From the NCBI GenBank assembly GCA_963827545.1, contig CAWHBI010000052.1, positions 62,001-126,000 of the forward strand: a DNA stretch of 64,000 nt. The letters run 5' to 3'. Source of the stretch: AWTP1-13 sp963827545. GTDB lineage: Bacteria; Pseudomonadota; Alphaproteobacteria; Rhizobiales; Hyphomicrobiaceae. Both the position numbers and the translations under genes were made by a program. Positions within the stretch are counted from its first letter, which is position 1. Each line of letters starts with the position of its first letter. Below, in pieces: positions 26,386-35,891 of the stretch. Below the pieces are notes generated by a model. That model had not been told where the DNA came from, did not search any database, and saw only the letters and a program-made list of their open reading frames with translations.

Positions 26386-27448
26386 GTGCAAAAACCGATT
26401 CGTTCCGAGGCCGGCGACAAGGTCCATCACGAGGACATCGAGATCGGCAAGCCCGTCACCTTCGGGCGCAGGCTGGTGACGAAGGACGAGATCATCGCCT
26501 TCGGCCGCGCCTTCGATCCCCAGCCCATGCACACCGACGAGGAAGCCGCCAAGGCCACGCCGGTCGGCGGGTTGTGCGCCTCGGGCTGGCACACCTGCGC
26601 CATCATGATGCGCATGATCTGCGACGGGCCGCTGCGCAACACGGCTTCCCTCGGCTCGCCTGGCGTCGAGGAGGTGCGCTGGACCAAGCCCGTGCGCCCG
26701 GGCGACGTGCTTGCCTGTCGCCACGTCTACACCGACAAGCGCGTGCTGGCCTCGCGGCCTGATGCGGGCATCTCCAAGAACACGGTCGAGCTCCTGAACG
26801 ACAAGAGCGAGATCATGGCCTGGTGGCACACCACCCAGCTCATCCGCATGCGCAACCCCGGCGCAGCCCCGCCTTCGCCGCACGGCGGCCCCAAGCCGGA
26901 GCGCAAGCGCCTCGTCAGCCTCTGGGAGTCGCCCATCTCGCCGTTGCAGCCCGCGCGCGGCATGTTCTTCGAGGACCGGCAGCTCGGCGAGATCACCGAC
27001 TTCGGCCGCCACACGTTCACGCGCGACGAGATCATTGCCTTCGCAGGTGAGTTCGATCCGCAGCCCTTCCACCTCGACGAGGCGGCCGCCAAGGCCTCGC
27101 TGTTCGGGGCGCTGTGCGCATCGGGCTGGCACACGGCTGCGATCTTCATCCGTGAGTTCGTGAGGAACCGGTTGAATGCGAGCGCTGGGGCGGAAACCTC
27201 CGGCGGACGGCAGCCCGCCTACGGTCCGTCGCCGGGCTTTCGCGACCTGCGCTGGCCGAAGCCCGTCTACGTCGGCGACACCATCGAGTTCCGCGCCCGG
27301 CTCAGCCGAGAAGATCGACCTCAAGTCGCGGCCCAACCGCGGCATCCTCGCCAACGAGGTGCAGGCGCGCAACCAGAACGGCGAGATCGTGTTCGCGCTC
27401 ATCCCGCAGATCCTGGTCGACCGCCGCGAGCCCTATCGACCGGCGTAG
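26386..27448 (+). CDS. Double MaoC-domain hydratase-like protein (frame broken by one base)
   Basis: Two hot-dog MaoC domains in tandem, about 353 residues. The first (residues about 20-150) has FGRAFDPQPMHTDEEAA with the Asp/His catalytic pair and GGLCASGWHT. The second (about 190-350) repeats it: FAGEFDPQPFHLDEAAA and GALCASGWHT. Such proteins are enoyl-CoA hydratases or related thioester enzymes. The frame breaks near 27306, where one C too many sits in CTCAGCCGAG; EKIDLKSRPNRGILANEV and NQNGEIVFALIPQ then follow. The start is a GTG at 26386. Substrate unknown; divergent from the PanE-like gene. Confidence 0.85.
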
Positions 27449-27539
27449 GTTGGGTCGAGCGTCAGCGATGACCCAACACACGAGGCGATGCGCATGGATG
27501 GTGTTGGGTCTGCGCTTCGCTTGACCCAACCTACCTGAG
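27446..27539. repeat. Palindromic GTTGGGTC repeat filling a convergent gap
   Basis: Two successive hairpins, GTTGGGTC...GACCCAAC and GTTGGGTCTGCGC...GACCCAAC. The whole is bracketed by TAGGTTGGGTC and GACCCAACCTA. It occupies the entire gap between the MaoC gene stop and the convergent rhaD stop, so it probably serves as a bidirectional terminator. GTTGGGTC palindromes of this kind are common intergenic repeats in proteobacteria. Confidence 0.75.
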
Positions 27540-29595
27540 CTACCGCAACGCCGCCGCGATATTCCCGCCATCCACCGTCTCGATATGCCCGGTGGTGGCC
27601 CGCGCTTTTGCCAGCGCCACGAACGCCTGCGCCACGTCGGCGGCGCGTCACCTCGCGCTTCAGGAGATTGCCGCCCATGTACTCGGCCTCGCTCACGCCG
27701 CGCGCCTTGGCACGCTGCGCGATCATCCCCTCGCTCAGGAGCCCGGTCCGCACGCGGTCGGCATTGACGCCGTTGGAGCGGATGCGCAGCGCTCCGTAGT
27801 CGACCGCGTACTGGCGCATCAGCGCGAGCGTGGCGGCCTTGGGCAGGCCGTAGGGTCCAAAATCGGGGCCCGGGTTCACCGCCTGCTTGGAGACGTTGAA
27901 CAGCAGCACCCCGCCGGTGCCCTGCTTGAGCATGATGGCCACTGCTGTTTGCGCCACCGCCTGGTGCGCGAAGAAGTTGAGCTCGAAGCTCCGGCGCAGC
28001 ACCTCGTCCGACACGTCGCCGATCTTGCCTTGCCAGGCAGCGCCAGCGTTCGAGACGACAATGTCGACGCCACCATATCGCCGTGCGATCTCGGCGAAGG
28101 CCGCCCGAACCTGGGCGCGGTCGGTGACGTCGCAGGCCAAGGCGACGCCGTTCACCCCTTTGGCGGCAGCAATCGCGGCCTCGCCGTCGACGTCCAGCAC
28201 GGCCACCGCCGCGCCTTCCGCCGCGAACGCCTTGGCCGTGGCGAGGCCGATGCCGCTGCCCGCGCCCGTCACCACCGCCACCTGACCCGTGAACGGCTTC
28301 ACCACGGCGCCCTTCAGCTTGGCCTGCTCCAGGCTCCAGTATTCCACGTCGAACAGGTCCGCTTCCCCCAGCGGCTCGTAGCGCCCGATGGCCTCGGCGT
28401 CGGTGACGACACGGATGGTGTTCTCCGCCAGGTCCGCTGCGATCGCCGCATCCTTTGCCGTGCTGGCGATGCCGAACAGGCCGACACCCGGCACCAGCGC
28501 CACGCGCGGCATGGGATCGAGCTTGGCCTTGGTGTGCCCCACGCGTGCGTTCTGGCGCGCGAACATCGCGTCGTAACGCGTCGCGTACTCGGCGACCGCC
28601 GCCCGCACCGCCTTTGCAAAATCGTCGAGCCTGCCGGCTTCGGGCGCGGGCACGATCAGCGGGAAGTTCTTCGTTCGGATGACGTGGTCGGGCGTCACCA
28701 CGCCGCGCTGGGCATGGCTCGCGAGATCGGCGGCGTTGACGTAGTTGAGGATCTCCGGCCCAGTCCGGAACTCGAGCACGAACCGCCTGGGCTCGCCGGC
28801 TGGTGCCGCCGGCCGCACCGCGCAGGCGCCGCGGATGATGGGTGCAATCTCGTCCGCCGATGCGAGGGCCTTCGGCTGCGCCGCCGGCGCGAACACGTTG
28901 CGCCGCCCCTTGCCCAGCCGCGCCTCCGCCCGCGACACGTGTGCGATCATGCGCTCATACGCTTCGCGCGCATCGGCGCCGAACGTGAAGATGCCATGCT
29001 TGGAGAGGATCAGCCCTTCCACGTCGGGCTTCCTCTCGAACACCTGCGCCGCCAGCTTGGCCAGCGCGAAGCCCGGAATGACGTAGGGCACGAAACCCAT
29101 CGTCCCATCGTAGACCTCGGCCACCAGCTCCTCCCCATTGGGCTGGTCGACGAGGCTCAGCACCGCCGCCGCATGCGTGTGATCGACGAACTTGTGCGGC
29201 AGGAACGCGTGCAGCAGCGTTTCCACTGAGGGGTTCGGCGCGCCGGCATCCAGCAGGTTCACCCGCTGGAAGTTCACCATCTCCTCGTCGGTCAGCTCCT
29301 CGAGTGCCCGCAGCTTCCTCAACGGTGCCAGCTTCACGGCCGGCAGCCCCGCCGGCTCGATGGTGCCCATGTCCCAGCCCGAGCCCTTGACGCACAGCAC
29401 CTCGTGCGTCTCGCCCAGCAGGTCCATCATGCAGGTCTTGACCGAGGTGTTGCCGCCGCCGTGCAGCACCAGCAGCGGGTCTGAGCCCAACAGCCGCGTG
29501 GTGTAGGTGCGCAGCGCCACGTCCTCGCTGATGCCCTGCCTGGCATAGCCCTCGACCGCCTTGCGGGCTTCGGTATCGTTCCAACGGCTGTGCAT
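27540..29595 (-). CDS. rhaD: Bifunctional rhamnulose-1-P aldolase / short-chain dehydrogenase, RhaD type (frame broken)
   Basis: Fusion of an N-terminal class II aldolase domain (residues about 1-390) and a C-terminal SDR domain (about 430-684), about 684 residues in all. VLHGGGNTSVK and VDHTHAAAVLSL (zinc His-x-His) mark the aldolase. VAVVTGAGSGIGLATAKAF, DIVVSNAGAAW and PYGLPKAATLALMRQY mark the SDR. The frame breaks near 27647, where one extra base separates LLKREVT from AADVAQAFVALAKA and TTGHIETVDGGNIAAALR. ATG 29595 with GAGGACGA upstream. Known fusions of this type split L-rhamnulose-1-phosphate and oxidise lactaldehyde. No other rhamnose genes are in the window. Confidence 0.88.
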
Positions 29596-29714
29596 CTGTC
29601 GTCCTCGTTTGACGGGCTTGTGCATAGTGCACGCTCCGCCGCGGCTTGTGCCAGATCCCTTGCAGGCAGCACCGTGAGCCCCGCCGGCAATCGCCGGCGA
29701 GGGGTGCGACGGGT

Positions 29715-29840
29715 ACGCGGGTGCCTTGTCGGCAACCGCGGGGCCTTGCGGCCCCAGGAGGCCGTGCAGACCTCCTCGGGACCCTTGCGGGCTCCTCCGG
29801 GACCTCGCGGTCCCGAGGGGTTGCCTTACGGCACCCGCGT
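29715..29840. repeat. Array of short hairpins with shared loop core, enclosed by a perfect outer stem
   Basis: Outer stem ACGCGGGTGCC (29715-29725) with GGCACCCGCGT (29830-29840), then inner GGCAACC (29731-29737) with GGTTGCC (29819-29825). Inside lie GGGGCC-TTGC-GGCCCC (29740-29755), AGGAGG...CCTCCT (29756-29776), CCC-TTGC-GGG (29782-29791) and CGGGACC-TCGC-GGTCCCG (29798-29815). Stems differ in sequence but the loops keep a CC-TTGC-GG-like core. Read as RNA, either strand could fold into a multi-branched structure. Confidence 0.7.
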
Positions 29841-30162
29841 GCGGCGATTTGTGTCCCGCTGCAAGCTTTCGGCGTCCCGCTCGCCCCATGGGAGCTTCGC
29901 GGTTGGCCTTGAGCCTTGTGGGCGGTCGCCGGCTCGGCGCCCATTGCTGGTGCTCTGCCGGAAACGGTCGCAGCGGGCCTCCTGGAGCTCGAGCCATCCG
30001 AGCCTTCCTTCCAGGCGCCGGTCGCTTGCACGTGAAGGACGGATGCGCATTTCACGTCCCGTCGCAACAAGCGACGCGCGCATCATCGCACGGCGCGACG
30101 AGAGCGGGGATAAGCACCGCCGTTGGCCCAGTCTTCGCAATCAGCGTTAACGCGCCACGAAG

Positions 30163-30407
30163 GTAGGGCGCAATAAGGCGACAGCCGCATTGCGCCGATC
30201 TACGCGAACCGCAGTGCGCCGCCGCTCGTGGAACACGTCGCATCGGTGCAATGCGCTAGCCGCTTATTGCACCCTACGCCCGCTGCTCGCGCCGTAGGGC
30301 GCAATAAGGCGACAGCCGCATTGCGCCGATCCACGCAAACCGCAGCGCGCCGCCGCCCGTGGAACACGTCGCATCGGTGCAATGCGCTAGCGCTTATTGC
30401 ACCCTAC
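30163..30407. repeat. Tandem pair of ~115-bp palindromic intergenic repeats
   Basis: Copy A 30163-30277 and copy B 30294-30407 both run from GTAGGGCGCAATAAGGCG to CTTATTGCACCCTAC and differ at only a few positions. Each copy is itself an imperfect palindrome (GGGCGCAATAAG against CTTATTGCACCC; CATTGCGCCGAT against ATCGGTGCAATG). They are intergenic repeats without coding capacity. Confidence 0.8.
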
Positions 30408-30445
30408 GCCCTGCGCCCGCTCCGCCGGCATAACGCCTCGCCCCG

Positions 30446-31687
30446 TCACGTCACGCCGTTCAGAACCGCGTCGAAGATATCGAAGTTGCGCAACCGGCCG
30501 CCCTTGGCCGCCAGGTACTCCGGGCGCAGCCTGTGCGAGACGATGAAGGGCACCCTCTGCTCGGCAAGGCCGCCGTGCGAGCGCAGCCGATGGCCGGCCA
30601 GCCCCGAGAGGTCGTGCTCGGCGCGCGAGGACCCTATGGCCGTGCCGGCATCACCCAGCACCACGAAGTCGCCTTCCAGGTCCAGCGGCAGGCCGAAGCG
30701 GGCAGCCGCGGTTTCCCGATCCAGCACTGCTTCGACGCCTGGCAACGCGGCACTGGCGGCCATCAGGGCGCGCAGGTCGGTCACCTTGCGCATGTAGACC
30801 CTGACGAACGATCCCAGCGCCCCATGGTGACGCACGAATGGATCGGTAATGGGACAGATGACCCGCACCGCGCCCTCGCCGAAGCTGCGGGTGAGCTCCT
30901 CCTCCAGGAACACCACGTTGGGGCTGCCGTCGGCGCGCGACTTGTCGTTCATGCCGTGATCGGCCACCACGCCCACCACGGCGCCCAGCCCGATGAGCCA
31001 GCCGATGCGCTCGTCCACGGCGCGGTTGAAGGCATCGGCCTCGGGCGCACCCGGCGCGTGCGCATGCTGCACGAAGTCGGAGAGCGAGAGATAGAGCAGG
31101 TGCGCCGCGCCACGTTCCAGCAGGCGCACGCCCGCGTCGAGCACGAACAGGGACAGGTCCGCCGAGTACTGATCGGGCGTGGCCCGCCCCACCATGGCCT
31201 CGACCTCGGCAATGCCGTTCTCGGCCAAGGTCGCCCGATCGGCCCTCTCGGACGAGAAGCTGATGCCACGGAGCCCGCGTGCCAGCATGAGTCTCAGCTT
31301 GTCCTTGGCGGTCACGGCCGCAGTCCTCACGCCGGCTTCGGCCATGGCGGCCAGGATCGTGCTGCAGCGCATCAGCGCGCCGTCGGTGATCATGCGCTCC
31401 TCGCCGGTCACGCGGTCGAGGTAGTAGTTGCCACAGATGCCGTGCACCGCCGGCGGCACGCCGGTGACGATCGAGGCATTGTTGGGGTTGGTGAAGGTCG
31501 GCACCACCGCCTCGGCCTCCCCCACGAACCCGGTCTCCTGCAGCGCCGCAATGGTCGGCAGGATGCCGTCGGCGAGGCCGTGGCGGATGTAGGCGGGATC
31601 ACAACCGTCGAAGCACACGACCACCGCAGGGCGCTCCGGCACCCGATAGCTCCGGCCGTTCACCTCCACATTGGCCATCTCAGGCAT
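30446..31687 (-). CDS. phnA: Phosphonoacetate hydrolase
   Basis: Alkaline phosphatase-superfamily enzyme that splits phosphonoacetate into acetate and phosphate. 413 residues, matching the family. VVVCFDGCDPAYI (metal Asp), VVPTFTNPNNASIVTGVPP (nucleophile Thr), HGICGNYYLD, SLSDFVQHAHAPG, VVADHGMNDKS and RLRSHGG (metal His) are all present. ATG 31687 overlaps the end of the PAP2 gene by 8 bases. No phosphonate transporter is adjacent. Confidence 0.9.
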   Translation of the reverse strand: MPEMANVEVNGRSYRVPERPAVVVCFDGCDPAYIRHGLADGILPTIAALQETGFVGEAEAVVPTFTNPNNASIVTGVPPAVHGICGNYYLDRVTGEERMITDGALMRCSTILAAMAEAGVRTAAVTAKDKLRLMLARGLRGISFSSERADRATLAENGIAEVEAMVGRATPDQYSADLSLFVLDAGVRLLERGAAHLLYLSLSDFVQHAHAPGAPEADAFNRAVDERIGWLIGLGAVVGVVADHGMNDKSRADGSPNVVFLEEELTRSFGEGAVRVICPITDPFVRHHGALGSFVRVYMRKVTDLRALMAASAALPGVEAVLDRETAAARFGLPLDLEGDFVVLGDAGTAIGSSRAEHDLSGLAGHRLRSHGGLAEQRVPFIVSHRLRPEYLAAKGGRLRNFDIFDAVLNGVT

Positions 31688-32443
31688 CCCGCCCAGGGAC
31701 CTTCTCGTCCTCCACCTGCCCGCGCGCCTGCAGCCACATCATGACGCTGAGGCAGATCAGCGCCCACACGCCGCCGAGCGACCATCCCGCGAGCACATCG
31801 GTCGGCCAGTGCACGCCGAGATACACCCGGCTCGTTCCCACCAGCACCGTCAGGACGACGGCCACCGCCAGCACGTAGGCCTTACCGCGCGGTTGGCTTG
31901 CGTGCGCGCCAGCAGGGCGCCCAGCGTCAGATACACCACCGCCGACATCATCGAGTGCCCCGAGGGGAAGCTCGCCGTGTACACCTCCGCCCCGTGCGGA
32001 ACCAGCTCCGGCCGCGGCCGCGCGTAAGCCCACTTCATCGTCTGGCTGATCGCCACGCCGCCCGCCACCGAGGCCAGCACGAACAGGGCGGCGTAGGCCT
32101 TTCGGGTCATGGCGAGGAAGCCCGCGATGGCCAGCACCATCAGGGTGAGCACGCCCGTGCTGCCGAGGGCGGTGAAGTCGCGCATCATCTCCTCGAGCCA
32201 CTTCGGCCCGATCGGATCGGCAAGGTCGCCCGGCGTGCGCAGCGCCACCAGCAGCCATTCGTCGAAGGCGCGCGTGCTGCCGTCTCCGATCCCGTCTGCA
32301 ATCTTGGCAAAGGCGAGCAGGGCGGCGGCCCCGAGGATCACGGCCGCGAGCGTCCTCCTCTCGGCGCGACCAAGGTAGGCGGTCAGCGCCGCAAGGCCCG
32401 GCCGTAAACGCAGGTGTCGGAGGAACCTCTGGAGATGCGACAT
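31680..32443 (-). CDS. PAP2 family membrane phosphatase (frame broken by one base)
   Basis: Multi-pass membrane lipid-phosphate phosphatase, about 254 residues. All three PAP2 motifs are visible: KWAYARPRPE, SFPSGHSMM and SRVYLGVHWPTDVL. The third lies in another frame: after LLARTQANRA near 31887 one base is missing, and GKAYVLAVAVVLTVLVG continues. The start is taken at ATG 32443. It overlaps phnA by 8 bases, so the two phosphatases are co-transcribed. Likely substrates are phosphatidate or undecaprenyl diphosphate. Confidence 0.85.
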
Positions 32444-32553
32444 CGCCGGCGATGATTGGGGCTTGGCGGGGAGCCGGTCAACGGCCATTCGGCTTGGCCG
32501 ACGTCGCAAGCGAGCACTGTTTGAGCCACTGAGGGGCCCAACGGGCCAGCCCC

Positions 32554-33786
32554 CTACCAACTCCCGTACGTGCTGATGAGGCCCCGCCACACGGCATCAC
32601 GCTCTTTGCCCAGCGGTTCTTTGCCGACGCTGGCGTTTTTTGCCACCGCCGTGATCACCATGACCAGCTTGAGCTCAGGATCGACGAATATCGATTGGCC
32701 GTAGACACCCAGCAAGGCGAACCTTCGCTTTGCGCCAGGGAAGGTCCAGAACTGGTAGCCATAGCCGAAATACGGCGTGGCCCGTCCGGGGGCGAACGCA
32801 GCGGGCTGCTTGCGCCAATCGGTGGCTTCGAGCAGGAAATCCCTGGGCAGGATTTGCTTTCCGCCGACGGCGCCGTCATTGGCAAGCAGCACGCCGAGGC
32901 GGCCGTAGTCGCGCAATACCGCATTGAAATTTCCCAGCGCGTTCTCCAAGCCATTGATATCCTTGACCCAGGTGGCATCGGCCTCGGCCCCCATCGGCTG
33001 CCACAGCCGATCTGTGAGGTACTCGGAAAGCGTTTTGCCGGTAACCGCGTTCACCACGAGGGCGATCACCACCGTTTCGCTCGATGCATAGTGAAAGCGC
33101 GTGCCTTCCTGAGCCTCGCGCACCGAAAAGGCCTTCAGTGCCGCCAGAGCGCCTTTGCTGTTGCGGATGCTAACAAACCGGGCCAGGTCGTCCTTGCCGT
33201 CGTACGCTTCTTTGAAGCGCACGCCGGAGGCCATTCGCAAGATGTTGCGAATCGAAGTTTCCCCGTAGGGGTACCCGGCGAGCGCCGGCACATATTTCGA
33301 AACCTTGTCGTCCAGCGAAGCGATCTTCCCTTCTGCCAGAGCTAGTCCGACTGCCAGGCAGACAATGGACTTGGCCACCGACTGGGAAAGGAAACGGTGA
33401 GTGGGAGTTCGGTCGTACTGATAGCGCTCGAGGAGAATTTCGCCGTCCTTGACGATCAGCAAGCCGGTGACGCGTTGACGCTGGAGGAAGTCGTCGATGC
33501 CAAGCGTGCGGTCCTCGAACTTGTAGTCGAACTTCAGCTCGGTGGCCGCCACAAGCAGCGGTAGAGGTGAGGCCGTCTTTTTGAGACGATTGTGGGGGAA
33601 CAGCTTGTCGAGATTGCTGAACGACCCGACCCTTACGCGCTCCTCGAAGAACCAGTTGGCGCGGGTTCCGATCGGATAGCCGGCAGACTTTCCCAGCTGC
33701 TCCTCGTCAGGCGCGGCAACCGATTGCGAAACAATGAGGGCAAGTGCAGCGCATGCTGCAAGGTGGCGTGAAGCCGTCATTTTCAT
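32554..33786 (-). CDS. Serine hydrolase, class C beta-lactamase family, secreted
   Basis: 410 residues from ATG 33786. Signal peptide (HLAACAALALIVSQSVAA, residues about 6-25). The beta-lactamase-related domain has SVAKSIV (Ser-x-x-Lys) and HYASSETVVIAL in the Tyr position, and ends with WTFPGAKRRFALLGVYGQ. Family members are esterases, peptidases or true lactamases, and the sequence does not decide between them. It is alone on the minus strand, divergent from the oxidoreductase gene. Confidence 0.85.
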   Translation of the reverse strand: MKMTASRHLAACAALALIVSQSVAAPDEEQLGKSAGYPIGTRANWFFEERVRVGSFSNLDKLFPHNRLKKTASPLPLLVAATELKFDYKFEDRTLGIDDFLQRQRVTGLLIVKDGEILLERYQYDRTPTHRFLSQSVAKSIVCLAVGLALAEGKIASLDDKVSKYVPALAGYPYGETSIRNILRMASGVRFKEAYDGKDDLARFVSIRNSKGALAALKAFSVREAQEGTRFHYASSETVVIALVVNAVTGKTLSEYLTDRLWQPMGAEADATWVKDINGLENALGNFNAVLRDYGRLGVLLANDGAVGGKQILPRDFLLEATDWRKQPAAFAPGRATPYFGYGYQFWTFPGAKRRFALLGVYGQSIFVDPELKLVMVITAVAKNASVGKEPLGKERDAVWRGLISTYGSW

Positions 33787-33857
33787 CGGAGCAATCTCCC
33801 GTCGCCTCCCGTCTGTCGTTCTATACGACACGGCCAGTGCCAGCGAGCACCCGGATC

Positions 33858-33983
33858 ACCCGTCATCCCCGAAGCCGAGGCCTGCGCCGAGGCTATCGGG
33901 GATTGCCGCAGGTCCCACCCGTGGCAGGTCCCGGCTCTGCGCAATCGCGCTCACGAGCGCGATTGCTGGGCCGGGATGACGGG
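33858..33983. repeat. Imperfect inverted repeat with CCCGTCATCCC ends
   Basis: CACCCGTCATCCCCGA near 33858 pairs with CCGGGATGACGGG ending near 33983. Between them are smaller hairpins such as CCCCGA...TCGGGG. It lies in the gap between divergent genes. It is a repeat type often seen in alphaproteobacterial intergenic DNA and similar in its arms to 23499-23543. Confidence 0.6.
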
Positions 33984-34066
33984 CGAGCGCCACGGCGCCC
34001 TTGACTGCAACGCTCCGCGGCCGTGTGATGCGGCCCGCAACCCGCGAATTCCGTCATGAGGCCCCG

Positions 34067-35065
34067 ATGAGCAACCGCATGGTCAAGCTGGCGCGCCGCC
34101 CCAAGGGCATGGCCACGCGCGAGGACTTCAGGATCGAGGACGGCCCGGTGCCGGAGCCGGGCGACAACGAGTTCCGCGTCAGGATCGAATACGTCTCGCT
34201 CGATCCCGCCATCCGCGGCTGGATGAACGATGCCAAGTCCTACGTGCCCCCGATCGGCATCGGGGAGACGATGCGCAGCTACTCGGCGGGCATCGTGGAG
34301 AAGTCCAACAACTCGGGCTTCAAGACCGGTGATGCGGTGCAAGGGTTATTCGGCGTACAGCGTTACGCCATCTCCAACGGCGAGCGCGTCGCCAAGGTCG
34401 ACACCTCCCAGGCGCCGCTGCAGCGCTGGATCGGCGGCCTCGGCATGCCCGGCTGGACCGCCTACTTCGGCCTCCTCGAGGTCGGCCAGCCCAAGGCCGG
34501 CGAGACGGTGGTGGTCTCGGCGGCATCGGGCGCCGTGGGGTCCGTCGTTGGCCAGATCGCCAAGATCAAGGGCTGCCGCGCGGTCGGCATCGCCGGCGGC
34601 CCCGACAAGTGCCGCTACGTCACCCGGGAGCTCGGCTTCGACGCCTGCGTCGACTACAAGGCCGGCAACCTCGCCGCCGACCTCAAGGCCGCGGCCCCCA
34701 AGGGCGTCGACGTCTATTTCGAGAACGTGGGCGGGGAAATCCTCGACACGGTTCTCATGCAGATGAACCTGTTCGGCCGCATTCCCGTGTGCGGCCTCAT
34801 CTCCGCCTACAACGCTACCTCGCTGCCCGAGGGGCCTAAGAACCTGCGCGCTGTCCTCACTCAGCGCCTCAAAGTTCAGGGTCTCATCGTTTTCGACTGG
34901 GCCAGCCGCGTGCCCGAGGCCATCGCTCAGCTCGGCCAATGGCACAAGGAAGGCAAGCTCAAGATCCGCGAGGACGTGCGCGAGGGCGGCCTCGATGCCT
35001 TCCCGGACGTGCTCAACCTGCTCTACACCGGCGGCAACATGGGCAAGCTGGTGCTCAAAGTCTGA
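34067..35065 (+). CDS. NADP-dependent oxidoreductase, zinc-free MDR (CurA/leukotriene reductase-like)
   Basis: 332 residues from ATG 34067. Medium-chain reductase of the prostaglandin/leukotriene reductase group, which reduces alpha,beta-unsaturated carbonyls with NADPH. VEYVSLDPAIRGWM-type N-terminus (here IEYVSLDPAIRGWMND), VVVSAASGAVGSVVGQIAK (NADPH loop), GIAGGPDKCRYVTRELGFD and VDVYFENVGGEILDTVL are typical. There are no zinc ligands. The stop overlaps the next start in TGATG. Confidence 0.9.
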   Translation: MSNRMVKLARRPKGMATREDFRIEDGPVPEPGDNEFRVRIEYVSLDPAIRGWMNDAKSYVPPIGIGETMRSYSAGIVEKSNNSGFKTGDAVQGLFGVQRYAISNGERVAKVDTSQAPLQRWIGGLGMPGWTAYFGLLEVGQPKAGETVVVSAASGAVGSVVGQIAKIKGCRAVGIAGGPDKCRYVTRELGFDACVDYKAGNLAADLKAAAPKGVDVYFENVGGEILDTVLMQMNLFGRIPVCGLISAYNATSLPEGPKNLRAVLTQRLKVQGLIVFDWASRVPEAIAQLGQWHKEGKLKIREDVREGGLDAFPDVLNLLYTGGNMGKLVLKV

Positions 35066-35658
35066 TGCTTCCCGCAGGCGTTACGATCTACTTCGTCCGG
35101 CACGGCGAGACCGACTGGAACGTCGCCCAGCGCTACCAGGGGCGGCGTGATATTCCCCTCAATGGAACCGGGCGCGATCAGGCTGAGCGCAACGGGCACG
35201 TCCTTTTCGAGCTGTTCGGCGGCAGCGCAGCGTCGTTGGACTACGTCGCCAGTCCGCTGCACCGGGCTCGCGAAACCATGGAAATCATGAGGCGTGAGCT
35301 GACACTTCCAGCCCAAGAGTATCGCGTCGACGCGCGGCTCAGCGAGATCGACTACGGCCACTGGGAGGGGCAGCTCTGGAACGAGCTGCCTGCCACCGAT
35401 CCCGACGGGTTTGCTGCCCGCAAGGCCGACATGTGGAGCTGGCAGCCCCGTGGCGGGGAAAGCTACCGCAAGCTGTCGGACCGTGTTGCCGGTTGGCTCG
35501 CGGAAGTAGAGCGCGATACCGTGGTGGCGTCGCATGGCGGTGTCAGCCGTGTGCTACGCGGCCTGATCCTCAGGCTGCAGCCAGCCGCCATCTTTGCGCT
35601 CGATGTACCGCAGGACAAAGTGCTGCTCGTGAACGCCGAGAGCGTCCGCTGGCTGTAG
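35065..35658 (+). CDS. Histidine phosphatase family protein (phosphoglycerate mutase-like)
   Basis: 197 residues. The RHG motif IYFVRHGETDWN carries the catalytic His; DYVASPLHRARETMEIM, YGHWEGQLWNEL and VVASHGGVSRVLRGL (second His) complete the site. It is more likely a small-molecule phosphatase than a true glycolytic mutase. Its ATG shares a base with the preceding stop (TGATG), so it is translationally coupled to the oxidoreductase. Confidence 0.9.
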   Translation: MLPAGVTIYFVRHGETDWNVAQRYQGRRDIPLNGTGRDQAERNGHVLFELFGGSAASLDYVASPLHRARETMEIMRRELTLPAQEYRVDARLSEIDYGHWEGQLWNELPATDPDGFAARKADMWSWQPRGGESYRKLSDRVAGWLAEVERDTVVASHGGVSRVLRGLILRLQPAAIFALDVPQDKVLLVNAESVRWL

Positions 35659-35730
35659 TCAGCCGCGGCCACCGCAGCGTCCAACGGCATGCCGTGGCGC
35701 AACGGCTATTGCCGCAGCGCCACTGCACTA

Positions 35731-35882
35731 GAGTCAGGATCGCTTCGGATTGAAGCACTTTGCCTCGGCTGCAACGTGGCGGCCGAAGCGTGAATCCTGC
35801 TCAATCAATTCATGGATTTGAGAGCAAGATTTACGTTCCATGATCGCAGCGAAGCGCTTCGATCATGGAACGATCTTGCTCT
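35731..35882. repeat. Two adjacent imperfect hairpins between convergent genes
   Basis: First: GAGTCAGGATCGCTTCGG (35731-35748) with CCGAAGCGTGAATCCTGCTC (35783-35802). Second: AGAGCAAGAT-TTA-CGTTCCATGATCG (35821-35846) with the arm 35860-35882, a 23-bp stem with one 3-base bulge. The two hairpins are related (GAGCA(A/G)GAT...). They end 9 bases from the stop of the small gene on the minus strand and can terminate transcription from both sides. Confidence 0.75.
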
Positions 35883-35891
35883 AGCGTGCGG

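Larger units (their letters stand above)
29596..30445. other. 850-base intergenic region made largely of hairpins and repeats
   Basis: Between rhaD and the phosphonoacetate hydrolase gene, both on the minus strand. It holds a hairpin at 29679-29704, an array of hairpins at 29715-29840 and a tandem pair of 115-bp palindromic repeats at 30163-30407. The long open frames across it on both strands are low-complexity and match no family; they are probably a by-product of high GC. The promoter of rhaD should be in the part nearest 29600. Confidence 0.6.

Noticed and set aside
22057..27402. A 1781-codon open frame on the minus strand spanning several genes
   Set aside because: It is a chimera: only the stretches overlapping the flavoprotein and part of the PanE region resemble proteins, the rest is antisense of ychF, pth and the MaoC gene kept open by high GC.
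29715..29840. Possible CRISPR or tandem protein repeat
   Set aside because: Unit lengths vary, stems differ in sequence and the translations on either strand are low-complexity without conserved residues. It was kept as a structural array instead.
30163..30407. Possible CRISPR array
   Set aside because: Only two long palindromic units with a 16-base spacer, no short regular repeats and no cas genes nearby.
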